Positions 26,456-36,107 of a stretch of 64,000 nucleotides of DNA are shown here, piece by piece (position 1 is the first letter of the stretch; each line of letters opens with the position of its first letter). This stretch comes from Pseudomonas fluorescens (lineage in GTDB: Bacteria; Pseudomonadota; Gammaproteobacteria; Pseudomonadales; Pseudomonadaceae). The notes under the pieces were generated by a model that searched no databases, was not told the DNA's origin, and saw only the letters and a list, made by a program, of their open reading frames with translations. The stretch spans positions 1,612,001-1,676,000 of the forward strand of contig NZ_LT907842.1 of NCBI RefSeq assembly GCF_900215245.1, read 5' to 3'. The position numbers and the translations under genes are program-made.

Positions 26456-27559
26456 TTAGAGCCTTACACTGGCAAACGTCGACTCATTACGCGCCTGACT
26501 CAACGCCGACATCGGCCCCGACAACGGTGACAACACCAGCGCCTGCGGAATCGGCATCATCGCCACTTGCTGGGCGGTGTTGGAACCTACGCGCTCATCC
26601 CGTGGCGGAATGCCGAAGTACTCGCGGTAGCACTTGGAGAAGTGCGGCGTGGACACAAACCCGCACACCGAGGCCACTTCGATGATCGACATCGGCGTTT
26701 GCTTGAGCAATTGCCGCGCACGGATCAGACGCAATTTGAGGTAGTAGCGAGACGGCGAGCAATGCAGGTATTTCTGGAACAGCCGCTCCAGCTGCCGACG
26801 GGACACGGCGACGTACACCGCCAGTTCATCCAGGTCGATCGGCTCTTCCAGGTTGGCCTCCATCAGCGCGACGATTTCCTGCAGCTTCGGCTGGTTGGTG
26901 CCGAGCATATGCTTGAGCGGCACACGCTGGTGATCCTGCTCGTTGCGGATGCGTTCGTACACAAACATCTCGGAGATGGCGGCCGACAACTCACGGCCGT
27001 GGTCGCGGCTGATCAGGTGCAGCATCATGTCCAGCGGTGCGGTGCCGCCCGAGCTGGTGAACCGGTTACGGTCGAGGGTAAACAGGCGAGTGCTCATGAC
27101 CACGCGAGGAAAAGCTTCCTGCATCGACGCCAGGCATTCCCAGTGCACGCTGCAGTCAAAACCGTCGAGCAAACCGGCGCAGGCCAGGGCCCAACTGCCG
27201 GTACACACGGCGCCGAGGCGACGCGACTGGCGGGCCTGGCTTTGCAGCCACGACACGTGCTCACGGGTGACGGTGCGCTGGATACCCACGCCGCCGCACA
27301 CAATGACAGTGTCCAGGGCCGGGGCTTTGTGCATGGCGGCATCGGGGGTGATTTGCAGACCATCGCTGGCCCACACCTGGTTGCCGTCAACACTCAGGGT
27401 TGTCCAGCGATACAGCTCGCGACCGGACAGTTGATTGGCCATGCGCAGTGGTTCCACAGCCGACGCCAGGGAAATCAGCGTGAAATTGTCCAGCAGCAAA
27501 AAGCCGATGGATTGAGGCGCACGGTTCTGGGGTTGAGCCCCTGAGTTGAACGACGTCAT
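26456..27559 (-). CDS. gbdR: Choline/betaine catabolism regulator GbdR (AraC family)
   Basis: The activator of betaine, dimethylglycine and choline-uptake genes in pseudomonads, induced by betaine and dimethylglycine. The 367-residue length matches P. aeruginosa GbdR. An N-terminal DJ-1/PfpI-like domain (IGFLLLDNFTLISLASAVEPL) precedes a C-terminal AraC domain (VSRRQLERLFQKYLHCSP and CGFVSTPHFSKCYREYFG). About 45 C-terminal residues extend past the domain. GAGGAG lies 8 nt before the ATG. Targets expected within this window are gbcA, gbcB, the dgc operon, choXWV and sdaB/glyA-sox. Confidence 0.94.
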   Translation of the reverse strand: MTSFNSGAQPQNRAPQSIGFLLLDNFTLISLASAVEPLRMANQLSGRELYRWTTLSVDGNQVWASDGLQITPDAAMHKAPALDTVIVCGGVGIQRTVTREHVSWLQSQARQSRRLGAVCTGSWALACAGLLDGFDCSVHWECLASMQEAFPRVVMSTRLFTLDRNRFTSSGGTAPLDMMLHLISRDHGRELSAAISEMFVYERIRNEQDHQRVPLKHMLGTNQPKLQEIVALMEANLEEPIDLDELAVYVAVSRRQLERLFQKYLHCSPSRYYLKLRLIRARQLLKQTPMSIIEVASVCGFVSTPHFSKCYREYFGIPPRDERVGSNTAQQVAMMPIPQALVLSPLSGPMSALSQARNESTFASVRL

Positions 27560-27978
27560 CGCGGTATCTCCTCACACAAAGCGGGTGATGGCCTCAGGCG
27601 AGGCTCTTGTTATTGCGCTCTGCTCTTGGGCAGAGAGAGGCTTTAATTTGATAGAGCAAATGCCATGCCTAAAATTGAATGGGTATTCAATAAATCCTGA
27701 AAACGACCTGATGATGCGTCTATATAAGCCCGCGCAGGAAGTGCGGGATATACCCGAAAAGGACGTAGGAACAGCCTCGTTCAAGGGGTGTGAGCAGTTC
27801 GGTAGCACTTGTGGGAAGGCGCTTTGAGGGTGTGGGAAAAGTCTGTCACCGCACGCACGGCTGACGGGCGGTGGGGAAGGAAATCGTTTGGGAGCTACTT
27901 ATCTGTTTGCGACGCGCTAAAAGGTGGCGCTTTTGAATTTGGGTGTTCACTTTTTGAGCAGTGTTGCCTGAGCTACCG
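27560..27978. promoter_or_regulatory. gbdR upstream region, no gene seen
   Basis: About 420 bp without a convincing gene. It is more A+T-rich than the surroundings and must hold the gbdR promoter. CTCTGC/GCAGAG (near 27620) forms a small hairpin. A 93-codon plus-strand frame and a 78-codon minus-strand frame overlap here without ribosome sites or family features. Confidence 0.4.
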
Positions 27979-28053
27979 CCATCGCGGGCAAGCCCGCTCC
28001 CACATTTTGATCTGTGAATACATTCAAAGGTGGGAGCTGGCTTGCCTGCGATG
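27979..28053. repeat. Outward-facing hybrid REP doublet
   Basis: One arm is ATCGCGGGCAAGCCCGCTCC, the other GTGGGAGCTGGCTTGCCTGC, so the two arms come from different REP sequence types. It ends 14 nt from the sdaB stop codon (minus strand). Confidence 0.8.
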
Positions 28054-28067
28054 CAGGCGACTCGGTG

Positions 28068-29444
28068 TCAACACTCCACCGCACTCACCGCCAACCCACC
28101 GCGCGAGGTCTCCTTGTACTTGTCATGCATATCCGCCCCCGTATCGCGCATGGTGCGGATCACGCGGTCCAGGGAGATAAAGTGTTGGCCATCACCGCGC
28201 AGCGCCATCTGCGCCGCGTTGATGGCTTTCACCGCCGCAATCGCATTGCGTTCGATGCACGGCACTTGCACCAGCCCGCCCACCGGGTCGCACGTGAGGC
28301 CGAGGTTGTGTTCCAGGCCGATTTCGGCGGCGTTGCACACCTGCTCAGGCGTGGCGCCGAGGATCTCGGCCAGCCCGGCGGCAGCCATGGCGCACGCCGA
28401 ACCGACTTCGCCCTGGCAGCCGACTTCAGCCCCCGAGATCGAGGCGTTTTTCTTGCACAGAATCCCCACCGCCGCCGCACCCAACAGGTAGTCGACGACG
28501 TTGGCTTCAGTGACCTCTTCGCTGAACTTCATAAAGTAGTGCAGCACCGCCGGAATAATCCCCGCCGCCCCATTCGTCGGCGCGGTGACCATGCGCCCAC
28601 CCGCGGCGTTTTCTTCATTCACCGCCAGGGCGAACAGGTTGACCCACTCCATGGCGCTCAAGGTCGAGCCAATCACATTCGGCTTGCCCAGTTCCTGCAG
28701 GCTGCGGTGCAATTTGGCCGCGCGACGCCGCACATTCAGGCCACCGGGCAAGATGCCTTCGTGCTTGAGGCCCTGCTCCACGCAATCCTGCATGGCCCGC
28801 CAGAGCTTCATCAGGCCACTGCGGATTTCTTCTTCAGAGCGCCAGACCTTTTCGTTAGCCAGCATCAACTCGGCCACACGCAGGTCGTGGGTTTTGCACA
28901 GCTGCAACAGCTCCACCGCACTGGAGAAATCGTAGGGCAGCTCGGTGCGGTCCAGGTCGGCCACACCGCTTTGCGCCTGGGCTTCATCCACCACAAAACC
29001 GCCACCCACCGAATAGTAAGTATCGCGGTGCAGTTCGCCGTCATCACCGAACACCACCAGCGTCATGCCATTGGGATGGAACGGTAGGTTTTCGTCGAGC
29101 AGGCGCATGTCGCGCGCCCATATGAAAGGCACCGGCAAGTGACCGTCGAGCAAGAGGGTGTCGGTCTCGCGCAGGGTGTGAATGCGCAGGCCGATTTGCG
29201 ACGGGTCGATTGCGTCCGGCCACTCGCCCATCAGGCCCATGATGGTGGCGGTGTCGCTGCCGTGGCCGATGCCGGTGGCCGACAACGAGCCATATAGCTG
29301 AACTTCGACGCGCCTGACTTGTTCCAACCATTCACGTTCACGTAATGCTTGGACGAACAACGCCGCGGCGCGCATGGGGCCGACGGTGTGAGAACTAGAA
29401 GGCCCGATGCCGATCTTGAACAGGTCGAAAACGCTGATAGCCAT
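28068..29444 (-). CDS. sdaB: L-serine dehydratase (iron-sulfur, single chain)
   Basis: An oxygen-sensitive 4Fe-4S enzyme deaminating L-serine to pyruvate and ammonia. The 458-residue single chain fuses the beta and alpha parts. The start [20 protein letters not shown], the substrate motif, is intact. The cysteine motifs [18 protein letters not shown] near residue 345 and [11 protein letters not shown] near 385 are present. It corresponds to PA5379 and sits between gbdR and choX, giving the last step from betaine-derived serine to central metabolism. It is divergent from choX. Confidence 0.95.
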   Translation of the reverse strand: MAISVFDLFKIGIGPSSSHTVGPMRAAALFVQALREREWLEQVRRVEVQLYGSLSATGIGHGSDTATIMGLMGEWPDAIDPSQIGLRIHTLRETDTLLLDGHLPVPFIWARDMRLLDENLPFHPNGMTLVVFGDDGELHRDTYYSVGGGFVVDEAQAQSGVADLDRTELPYDFSSAVELLQLCKTHDLRVAELMLANEKVWRSEEEIRSGLMKLWRAMQDCVEQGLKHEGILPGGLNVRRRAAKLHRSLQELGKPNVIGSTLSAMEWVNLFALAVNEENAAGGRMVTAPTNGAAGIIPAVLHYFMKFSEEVTEANVVDYLLGAAAVGILCKKNASISGAEVGCQGEVGSACAMAAAGLAEILGATPEQVCNAAEIGLEHNLGLTCDPVGGLVQVPCIERNAIAAVKAINAAQMALRGDGQHFISLDRVIRTMRDTGADMHDKYKETSRGGLAVSAVEC

Positions 29445-29629
29445 TGCGGTAGAACTCCTCGATAAGCACGGCCAGGCTTGAACGAGGTGCTACGCTCAGA
29501 TCGCCCAGATGGCCGCATCATCAAGCTTTTGGCGGTCCTCACGGCGTCTCACACCGACGCACCCATGCTCACTAGCGTCGCGTCCGTGCGATCAGGCGTT
29601 TTGGCCGTTTTTTGCGGTGCAGATCGGTA

Positions 29630-29710
29630 AAAACTGCAGTTTTGCCTTTGGAAAAATCTGTAAGCGACGTCACCGACACTGGATACGACCATCCCTGTAC
29701 TGGATACGAC
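29630..29710. promoter_or_regulatory. choX/sdaB divergent control region: palindrome plus 21-bp direct repeat
   Basis: The 416-bp gap 29445-29860 has no gene. It holds a perfect palindrome AAAACTGCAGTTTT (29630-29643) and a perfect direct repeat ACTGGATACGAC at 29678-29689 and 29699-29710, period 21 bp. Such same-face repeats suit an AraC-type dimer, so a GbdR site is inferred. The repeats are about 150-180 bp upstream of the choX start. Confidence 0.6.
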
Positions 29711-29860
29711 GCCCCCTGTAGGCGTCAGATTTTCACTGGTACATGATCAGTCTCGACTCGTTTGCAAGGCACCGTGCCTGCGCTTCATCGCACGCCCCAA
29801 CCGCAACACGTATAAAGCGCGGCGAATGCCGCCAGAAAAAAGACACAGGAGTCTACCCCG

Positions 29861-30808
29861 ATGAAAGGTTCACCCTCGTTGTTGTTGGCCGCCATGTTGA
29901 GTCTGCCAGTCCTGGCGAACGCTGCAGAACCGGCACAATGTCAGACCGTCAACTTCTCTGATGTCGGCTGGACCGACATCACCGTCACTACCGCGACCAC
30001 CAGCGAAATCCTCAAGGGCCTCGGCTACAAGCCACGCACCACGATGATTTCGGTGCCGGTGACCTACAAGTCCCTGGCCGACGGCAAGAACATGGACATC
30101 TTCCTCGGCAACTGGATGCCGACCATGGAAAACGACATCAAGCAGTACCGTGATGCCGGCACCGTGGAAACCGTGCGCGCTAACCTGGAAAACGCCAAAT
30201 ACACCCTGGCGGTCCCCGAAGAGCTGTACAACAAAGGCCTGAAAGACTTCGCCGATATTGCCAAATTCAAGGACGAGCTGGGCGGCAAGATCTACGGTAT
30301 CGAACCGGGTAACGACGGCAACCGCACCATCCAGACCCTCATCGATAAAAACCAGTTCGGCTTGAAAGACGCAGGCTTCAAGGTTGTGGAATCCAGCGAA
30401 GCCGGGATGCTCTCTCAGGTGGAACGCGCCACCAAACGTGGCCAGGCCATTGTGTTCCTCGGCTGGGAACCGCACCCGATGAACACCCGCTTCAAGCTCA
30501 AGTACCTGACCGGGGGTGACGATTCGTTCGGCCCCAACTACGGCCAGGCCACCATCTACACCAACGTTCGCAAGGGCTACACCCAGGAATGCAGCAACGT
30601 TGGTCAATTGCTGAAAAACCTGTCGTTCACCCTGGACATGGAAAGCTCGCTGATGGGTAACGTCCTGGACGACAAAATGAAGCCTGACGCCGCCGCCAAG
30701 GCCTGGCTGAAGAAGAACCCCGCCGTACTCGACACCTGGCTCGCCGGTGTGACCACCGTCGATGGCAAACCAGGTCTGGAGGCCGTAAAAGCGTATCTCG
30801 CCAAGTAA
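29861..30808 (+). CDS. choX: Choline ABC transporter, periplasmic binding protein
   Basis: A 315-residue binding protein (CbcX in P. aeruginosa) with a signal peptide MKGSPSLLLAAMLSLPVLANA. Ligand-cage motifs DVGWTDITVTTATT, DIFLGNWMPTME and GWEPHPMNTRF fit the choline-binding ChoX type. AGGAG lies 9 nt before the ATG. It is followed by a terminator-like hairpin and then the permease and ATPase genes. It is a close paralogue of CaiX in this window. Confidence 0.95.
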   Translation: MKGSPSLLLAAMLSLPVLANAAEPAQCQTVNFSDVGWTDITVTTATTSEILKGLGYKPRTTMISVPVTYKSLADGKNMDIFLGNWMPTMENDIKQYRDAGTVETVRANLENAKYTLAVPEELYNKGLKDFADIAKFKDELGGKIYGIEPGNDGNRTIQTLIDKNQFGLKDAGFKVVESSEAGMLSQVERATKRGQAIVFLGWEPHPMNTRFKLKYLTGGDDSFGPNYGQATIYTNVRKGYTQECSNVGQLLKNLSFTLDMESSLMGNVLDDKMKPDAAAKAWLKKNPAVLDTWLAGVTTVDGKPGLEAVKAYLAK

Positions 30809-30816
30809 GTGCTGAC

Positions 30817-30846
30817 CCCGGGCCGGTACGCTGGCCCGGGATGTTT
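30817..30846 (+). terminator. Terminator/attenuator-like hairpin between choX and choW
   Basis: CCCGGGCC (30817-30824) and GGCCCGGG (30833-30840) pair perfectly around an 8-nt loop, then ATGTTTTT follows. It probably ends part of the transcripts after choX, giving more binding protein than membrane parts. Confidence 0.75.
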
Positions 30847-30875
30847 TTCCCCTTCGCATGTGGACATTCACTACC

Positions 30876-31721
30876 ATGCTGACTGAACAGAAAATCCCAC
30901 TAGGCCAGTACATCGCTGCCTTCGTCGAATGGTTGACCAAACATGGCGCCAACTACTTCGACGCAATCGCATCGACACTGGAAACGATGATCCACGGCGT
31001 GACGTTTGCGCTGACCTGGTTCAATCCGCTGGCATTGATCGGTCTGATTGCGCTACTCGCTCACTTCATTCAACGCAAATGGGGCCTGACGGTGTTTGTC
31101 ATCGCCTCCTTCCTGCTGATCCTGAACCTGGGGTACTGGCAGGAAACCATGGAAACCCTCGCGCAGGTGCTGTTCGCCACCCTGGTCTGCGTGGTCATCG
31201 GTGTGCCGCTGGGCATTCTTGCCGCGCACAAACCGCTGTTCTACACGATGATGCGGCCGGTACTCGATCTGATGCAGACCGTGCCGACTTTCGTCTACCT
31301 CATCCCAACCCTGACCCTCTTCGGGCTGGGTGTGGTGCCCGGTCTGATTTCCACGGTGGTGTTCGCGATTGCCGCGCCTATTCGCCTGACTTACCTGGGT
31401 ATCCGCGATGTGCCACAAGAGTTGATGGACGCCGGTAAAGCCTTTGGCTGCTCACGCCGTCAGTTGCTCTCACGCATTGAACTGCCCCACGCCATGCCGA
31501 GCATTGCCGCCGGCATTACCCAATGCATCATGCTGTCGTTGTCGATGGTGGTGATCGCGGCCCTGGTGGGCGCCGACGGCCTCGGCAAGCCGGTGGTCAA
31601 CGCACTGAACACCGCCGACATTGCCCTGGGCTTTGAAGCCGGCCTGGCAATCGTATTGCTGGCCATCATGCTCGACCGCATCTGCAAACAACCCGACGCC
31701 AAAGTAGGGGGTGATGCATGA
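30876..31721 (+). CDS. choW: Choline ABC transporter permease
   Basis: A 281-residue inner-membrane permease (CbcW) with about six to seven transmembrane segments. The binding-protein-dependent transport loop is in FGCSRRQLLSRIELPHAMPSI (read in parts, near residue 195). The start MLTEQKIPLGQYIAAF at 30876 fits the family length; an in-frame ATG at 30858 is possible and neither has a strong ribosome site. The stop overlaps the choV start (ATGA). Confidence 0.93.
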   Translation: MLTEQKIPLGQYIAAFVEWLTKHGANYFDAIASTLETMIHGVTFALTWFNPLALIGLIALLAHFIQRKWGLTVFVIASFLLILNLGYWQETMETLAQVLFATLVCVVIGVPLGILAAHKPLFYTMMRPVLDLMQTVPTFVYLIPTLTLFGLGVVPGLISTVVFAIAAPIRLTYLGIRDVPQELMDAGKAFGCSRRQLLSRIELPHAMPSIAAGITQCIMLSLSMVVIAALVGADGLGKPVVNALNTADIALGFEAGLAIVLLAIMLDRICKQPDAKVGGDA

Positions 31722-32896
31722 GCATTATCCGATTCGACAATGTCGATGTGATCTTCTCCAAGGACCCGCGCGAAGCCCTCAAGCTGCTCGACCAAGGGAT
31801 GAGTCGCAACGAGATCCTGAAAAAAACCGGCCAGATTGTCGGCGTTGAAAAAGCCAGCCTGGACATCGAGAAAGGCGAGATCTGCGTACTGATGGGCCTC
31901 TCGGGCTCGGGCAAGTCAAGCTTGCTGCGCTGCATCAACGGCCTCAACACCGTGAGCCGCGGCAAGCTGTTTGTCGAACATGAAGGCCGCCAGATCGACA
32001 TCGCCTCGTGCACACCTGCCGAGCTGAAAATGATGCGCACCAAGCGCATCGCCATGGTGTTCCAGAAGTTCGCCCTGATGCCGTGGCTGACGGTGCGCGA
32101 GAACATCAGCTTCGGCCTGGAAATGCAGGGCCGCCCCGAGAAGGAACGGCGCAAGCTGGTGGATGACAAGCTGGAGTTGGTGGGCCTGGCCCAATGGCGC
32201 AACAAGAAGCCTGACGAGTTGTCCGGCGGCATGCAGCAACGTGTCGGCCTGGCCCGCGCGTTGGCGATGGACGCCGATATCCTGCTGATGGATGAACCCT
32301 TCTCCGCCCTCGACCCGCTGATTCGCCAAGGCCTGCAAGACGAACTGCTGGAGCTGCAACGCAAGCTGAGCAAGACCATCGTGTTCGTCAGTCATGACCT
32401 GGATGAAGCACTTAAGCTGGGCAGCCGCATCGCGATCATGAAAGACGGCAAGATCATCCAGTACAGCGTGCCGGAAGAGATCGTGCTGAACCCGGCGGAC
32501 GACTATGTGCGCACCTTCGTCGCCCATACCAACCCGTTGAACGTGCTGTGTGGTCGCAGCTTGATGCGCACCCTGGACAACTGCAAACGCATCAACGGTT
32601 CGGTGTGCCTGGACCCGGGTGGCGACTCGTGGCTGGACCTGGCCGAAGGCAACACCATCAAGGGTGCACGCCAGAATGGTGCCGTGCTGAACTTGCAGAA
32701 CTGGGCGCCGGGGCAAGCGGTTGAAGGACTGGGCCGCGTACCGACGCTGGTGGACTCCAATATCGGCATGCGCGATGCGTTGCAGATTCGTTACCACACC
32801 GGGAACAAGCTGGTGTTGCACACCAACAACCAGGTGGTCGGGATCTTGGGGGACAGCGAGCTTTACCATGCCCTGCTGGGCAAGAACCTGGGCTAA
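31718..32896 (+). CDS. choV: Choline ABC transporter ATP-binding protein
   Basis: A 392-residue ABC ATPase (CbcV). Walker A is GLSGSGKSS near residue 60, the signature is LSGGMQQRVGLARAL near 172, and Walker B is ILLMDEPFSALD near 190. It has the N-terminal extension (MSIIRFDNVDVIFSKDP) usual for ProV/ChoV types. It overlaps choW by 4 nt. In P. aeruginosa the CbcWV core also serves the binding proteins CaiX and BetX, so it may carry carnitine here as well. Confidence 0.95.
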   Translation: MSIIRFDNVDVIFSKDPREALKLLDQGMSRNEILKKTGQIVGVEKASLDIEKGEICVLMGLSGSGKSSLLRCINGLNTVSRGKLFVEHEGRQIDIASCTPAELKMMRTKRIAMVFQKFALMPWLTVRENISFGLEMQGRPEKERRKLVDDKLELVGLAQWRNKKPDELSGGMQQRVGLARALAMDADILLMDEPFSALDPLIRQGLQDELLELQRKLSKTIVFVSHDLDEALKLGSRIAIMKDGKIIQYSVPEEIVLNPADDYVRTFVAHTNPLNVLCGRSLMRTLDNCKRINGSVCLDPGGDSWLDLAEGNTIKGARQNGAVLNLQNWAPGQAVEGLGRVPTLVDSNIGMRDALQIRYHTGNKLVLHTNNQVVGILGDSELYHALLGKNLG

Positions 32897-32931
32897 GGCA
32901 GCGCGAAGACAACTGAAGGAACGGGTTCAAT

Positions 32932-33018
32932 GTGGGAGCGGGCTTGCTCGCGAATGCGGTGTGTCAGTCAGCACATCTGTCACTGATACACCGCATTCGC
33001 GAGCAAGCCCGCTCCCAC
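32932..33018. repeat. REPIN after choV
   Basis: A canonical inward pair GTGGGAGCGGGCTTGCTCGC and complement, 35 nt after the choV stop, between the convergent choV and betT. Confidence 0.95.
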
Positions 33019-33038
33019 ATTTTGCTCTGTTTACACAT

Positions 33039-33066
33039 AAAAAAAGCGGCACCCGTGAGGGCACCG
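33039..33066 (-). terminator. Intrinsic terminator of betT
   Basis: On the minus strand CGGTGCCC, loop TCAC and GGGTGCCG pair with two G-U wobbles, then C/T-run with seven Ts. It lies 14 nt after the betT stop. Confidence 0.8.
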
Positions 33067-33079
33067 TTCGGCTCAAGCA

Positions 33080-35071
33080 TCAGCTATAGACACGGCCAAG
33101 GAGCTGCCGATGGCTTTCAAACTGATCGAGCACGTCCCGGGTGATTTGTTCCTGGGCAAAGCCCATCAGGTCGTATTCCTGAGGCCCGTTGTGCAGGTAG
33201 ACCTCGGCCCGGTAGTAACGCGTACGCTCTTCTTCGGGCACGTCGCTCGGTGCCGACGAATAAGCATCCAGGCTTACTTCGTAAACAAACGGGTTGCCCT
33301 CTTCCATCTCGATGCGCACACCAATGCAGCGCTTGGATTTGCCCAGCAGGGTCTGCACTTCCAGACCTTGATCACGCAACGCAGTCGCCGCTTGTTCCAA
33401 CGCCGGCGTCACATGTTTGTCCATAAAGCGTTGCACGGTGCCCTGGCTCGGTTGCAGGTCCAGCGCGGTCAGGCGCTCGCTGAAACCACGGCGACCACGT
33501 TCAGCCAATTGTGCCTGCTCCTGCTCCATGGCCACGTCCTGGCGCATCGCCTTGTGCAAACCGAACATGAAGAAAATCAGCACCACCGAGAACGGCAGCC
33601 CGGCCAGCACGACCATGGTTTGCATGGCTTCGAAGTTGCCGGCAAACAGCAGGCCGATGGTCACCAGCGTGATCACCGCCGACCAGAAGATCCGCAGCCA
33701 GTGCGGCGCGTCTTCATCCACATTGCCGCCTTTGCAAGAAAGGTTGGCCATCATCACCGCGCCGGAATCCGCCGGGGTCAGGAACAGCACAAAGCCGACA
33801 AAGATCGACACACCGATAACGATTTTCGACGCCGGGTAATGCTCCAGCAATTGGTAGATGGCCATCGACGGTTGTTCCAGCGCCGTCTTGCCCAACTCCA
33901 CCGCACCGTGGTTCAGCACCAGGTCCAGGGCCGAGTTACCGAAGATCGACAACCACGCCAAGGTGAAGCCCAGCGGGATCAGCAGCACGCCGGCCACCAG
34001 TTCACGCACCGTGCGACCACGGGAAATACGCGCGATGAACATGCCTACAAATGGCGCCCAGGAAATCCACCAGGCCCAGTAGAACAGCGTCCACAGGCCC
34101 ATCCAGCGTTCGGTTTTGTCGGCATCGCCTTCGTAGACATAGAGGTCGAAGGTTTTCAGCACGATACCGTTGAGGTAGTCACCGGTGTTCTGCACCAAGC
34201 CATTGAGCAAGTGCAGGGTCGGGCCGAACAGCAGCACAAAAATCAGCAAACCGCTGAACAATACGATGTTGAGGTTGGACAAGCGGCGAATACCATTCTC
34301 CACACCCGACACAGCAGCGATGGTCGCCACGGTGCTCATCACGATAATCACGATCAGCAGGTTGGTGTTGCTGTGCTGCATGCCGAACAGGTTTTCAAGC
34401 CCCGACGACACTTGCATCGAACCAATCCCCAGGTTCGTCACCAGGCCCAACAGGGTCACGAACATGCCGAAACCGTCCACCGCGTGGCCGGCCGCGCCCT
34501 TCACCCAGCGCTCGCCCACCAGCGGGTACAGCGCCGAACGCAAGGCCAGCGGCTGGTTATGACGGTAGGCGAAATACGCCACGGCCAGGCCGACCAAGGC
34601 ATAGATCGCCCAGCCGTGCAGGCCCCAGTGCAGGAAGGTCAGTTGCAGCGCCTGGCGTGCCGCGCCATTGCTGGCGGCCGCGCCTTCGGGCGGGTTGAAG
34701 TAGTGGTCCAACGGCTCCGAGGCGCCGAAATACAGCAGCGAGATGCCGATACCCGACGAGAACAGCATGCCGGCCCAGGCGCCGTAGCTGAAGTCCGGGG
34801 TGTCGTCCTTGCTGCCCAGTTTCAACTTGCCGTAGGACGAAAACGCCAGGCCGACCACAAACACCAGGTAAGCGGCGATGACCACCATGTAATACCAGCC
34901 GAAGCTTTTGGAAAGCCAGGCTTGTGCTACGCCAAGCATGCGCCCGGCCTCCTGCGGGGCGATGATCAGGATGGCGGTCAACAATAGAATCAGCGCGGTG
35001 GAGGTGTAAAACACCCAACCGTTGACCCGTACCTTTTCCGGCGGGGTCTTTATAAGAGAGGCAGAACTCAT
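33080..35071 (-). CDS. betT: Choline transporter BetT (BCCT family)
   Basis: A 663-residue proton-coupled choline symporter with 12 transmembrane segments and a long C-terminal cytoplasmic domain (about 150 residues) that in the family senses osmotic stress. The BCCT signature lies in the region with GLWTLFYWAWWISWAPFVG near residue 340. The start MSSASLIKTPPEKVRVNGW at 35071 follows CCGGAG at about 10 nt; a longer frame adds an implausible Arg/Cys-rich head. It is divergent from betI and shares the operator there, as in PA5375. Confidence 0.93.
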   Translation of the reverse strand: MSSASLIKTPPEKVRVNGWVFYTSTALILLLTAILIIAPQEAGRMLGVAQAWLSKSFGWYYMVVIAAYLVFVVGLAFSSYGKLKLGSKDDTPDFSYGAWAGMLFSSGIGISLLYFGASEPLDHYFNPPEGAAASNGAARQALQLTFLHWGLHGWAIYALVGLAVAYFAYRHNQPLALRSALYPLVGERWVKGAAGHAVDGFGMFVTLLGLVTNLGIGSMQVSSGLENLFGMQHSNTNLLIVIIVMSTVATIAAVSGVENGIRRLSNLNIVLFSGLLIFVLLFGPTLHLLNGLVQNTGDYLNGIVLKTFDLYVYEGDADKTERWMGLWTLFYWAWWISWAPFVGMFIARISRGRTVRELVAGVLLIPLGFTLAWLSIFGNSALDLVLNHGAVELGKTALEQPSMAIYQLLEHYPASKIVIGVSIFVGFVLFLTPADSGAVMMANLSCKGGNVDEDAPHWLRIFWSAVITLVTIGLLFAGNFEAMQTMVVLAGLPFSVVLIFFMFGLHKAMRQDVAMEQEQAQLAERGRRGFSERLTALDLQPSQGTVQRFMDKHVTPALEQAATALRDQGLEVQTLLGKSKRCIGVRIEMEEGNPFVYEVSLDAYSSAPSDVPEEERTRYYRAEVYLHNGPQEYDLMGFAQEQITRDVLDQFESHRQLLGRVYS

Positions 35072-35314
35072 GGCGCAGATGCTCCGGGCAGTGCGAGAGA
35101 GAAACACAAGGCAACGGTTATCCCGGGACATCGATTTTTCGGCAGTCGACGGACGGGTGTTATAAAGACACCCCGAAAATTCTTGAGCCCCGCCGAAGCG
35201 GTGGCAGGCCCTGATATGGCCGGTTTCAAGGATTTTTGCAGGTGTCAGAGGCTGCTGCTCACAGGTAGGAAATATCTGTAGGGAGCGACCATTTGTCGCA
35301 GATCTTATTCTTTG

Positions 35315-35334
35315 TTGATTGAACGTTCAATCAA
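35315..35334. promoter_or_regulatory. BetI operator, perfect 20-bp palindrome
   Basis: TTGATTGAACGTTCAATCAA is a perfect inverted repeat 71 bp upstream of betI and 243 bp upstream of betT. Its half-site TTGAACG/CGTTCAA type and position fit the known TetR-type choline-responsive BetI operators. Confidence 0.85.
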
Positions 35335-35404
35335 AACAAAATAGACTGGCCTTCAACCCGACGGACGTTTATCGCCCATCGGCAGGCCTAAGGAGAGGTG
35401 CTAC

Positions 35405-35998
35405 ATGCCCAAGGTCGGTATGCAACCCATACGCCGCCAGCAGTTGATCGAAGCCACCTTGACGGCCATCGATCAGGTTGGAATGGGAGATGCCAGCATT
35501 GCGCTGATCGCCCGTTTGGCCGGTGTCTCGAACGGCATCATCAGTCACTACTTTCAGGACAAGAACGGCCTGATCGCCGCAACGATGCGGTACTTGATGA
35601 ATGTGCTGATCGAGAACGTCCACGAACGCAGGCTTGCGCTGAAGGACGACAGCCCACGGGCGCACCTTCGGGTGATCATCGAGGGCAACTTCGACGCCAG
35701 CCAGGTCAACGGACCGGCAATGAAAACCTGGCTGGCCTTCTGGGCCACCAGCATGCATCACCCGTCATTGCACAGGTTGCAGCGGATCAACGATCAACGT
35801 CTGTATTCCAACCTGTGCTGCCAGTTCCGCCGAGTGCTACCGCTGCCGCACGCACGCAAAGCAGCCCGAGGCCTGGCGGCCCTGATCGACGGTTTGTGGC
35901 TGCGCGGCGCCCTGTCGGGAGACGCTTTCGACACGGAACAGGCGCAACGGATCGCTTACGAATACATGGATTTCCAATTGGCCAAGCAGGTGAGTTAG
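35405..35998 (+). CDS. betI: Choline-responsive repressor BetI (TetR family)
   Basis: A 197-residue TetR-family repressor that releases betIBA and betT when choline is present. The N-terminal helix-turn-helix is [21 protein letters not shown] near residues 33-53 (read in parts). The C-terminal ligand domain has [27 protein letters not shown] lies 6 nt before the ATG. It heads the betI-betB-betA operon and is 109 nt before betB. Confidence 0.96.
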   Translation: MPKVGMQPIRRQQLIEATLTAIDQVGMGDASIALIARLAGVSNGIISHYFQDKNGLIAATMRYLMNVLIENVHERRLALKDDSPRAHLRVIIEGNFDASQVNGPAMKTWLAFWATSMHHPSLHRLQRINDQRLYSNLCCQFRRVLPLPHARKAARGLAALIDGLWLRGALSGDAFDTEQAQRIAYEYMDFQLAKQVS

Positions 35999-36107
35999 AG
36001 CACACATAACCGCTCAACCCCTGAACGTCCGCCGCTCAGTGTTGCCAGAACCTCATGGCCCACTTTCGGCGGGTAACGCCAACCACTTATGCACTTGCGA
36101 GGACTTT

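Noticed and set aside
27546..27827. A 93-codon plus-strand frame upstream of gbdR
   Set aside because: It starts inside gbdR on the opposite strand, lacks a ribosome site, and its translation has no recognisable features; kept as noncoding promoter region.
33110..34987. A 625-codon plus-strand open frame over betT
   Set aside because: It is antisense to a well-supported BCCT transporter and has a His/Gln/Arg-rich low-complexity translation.
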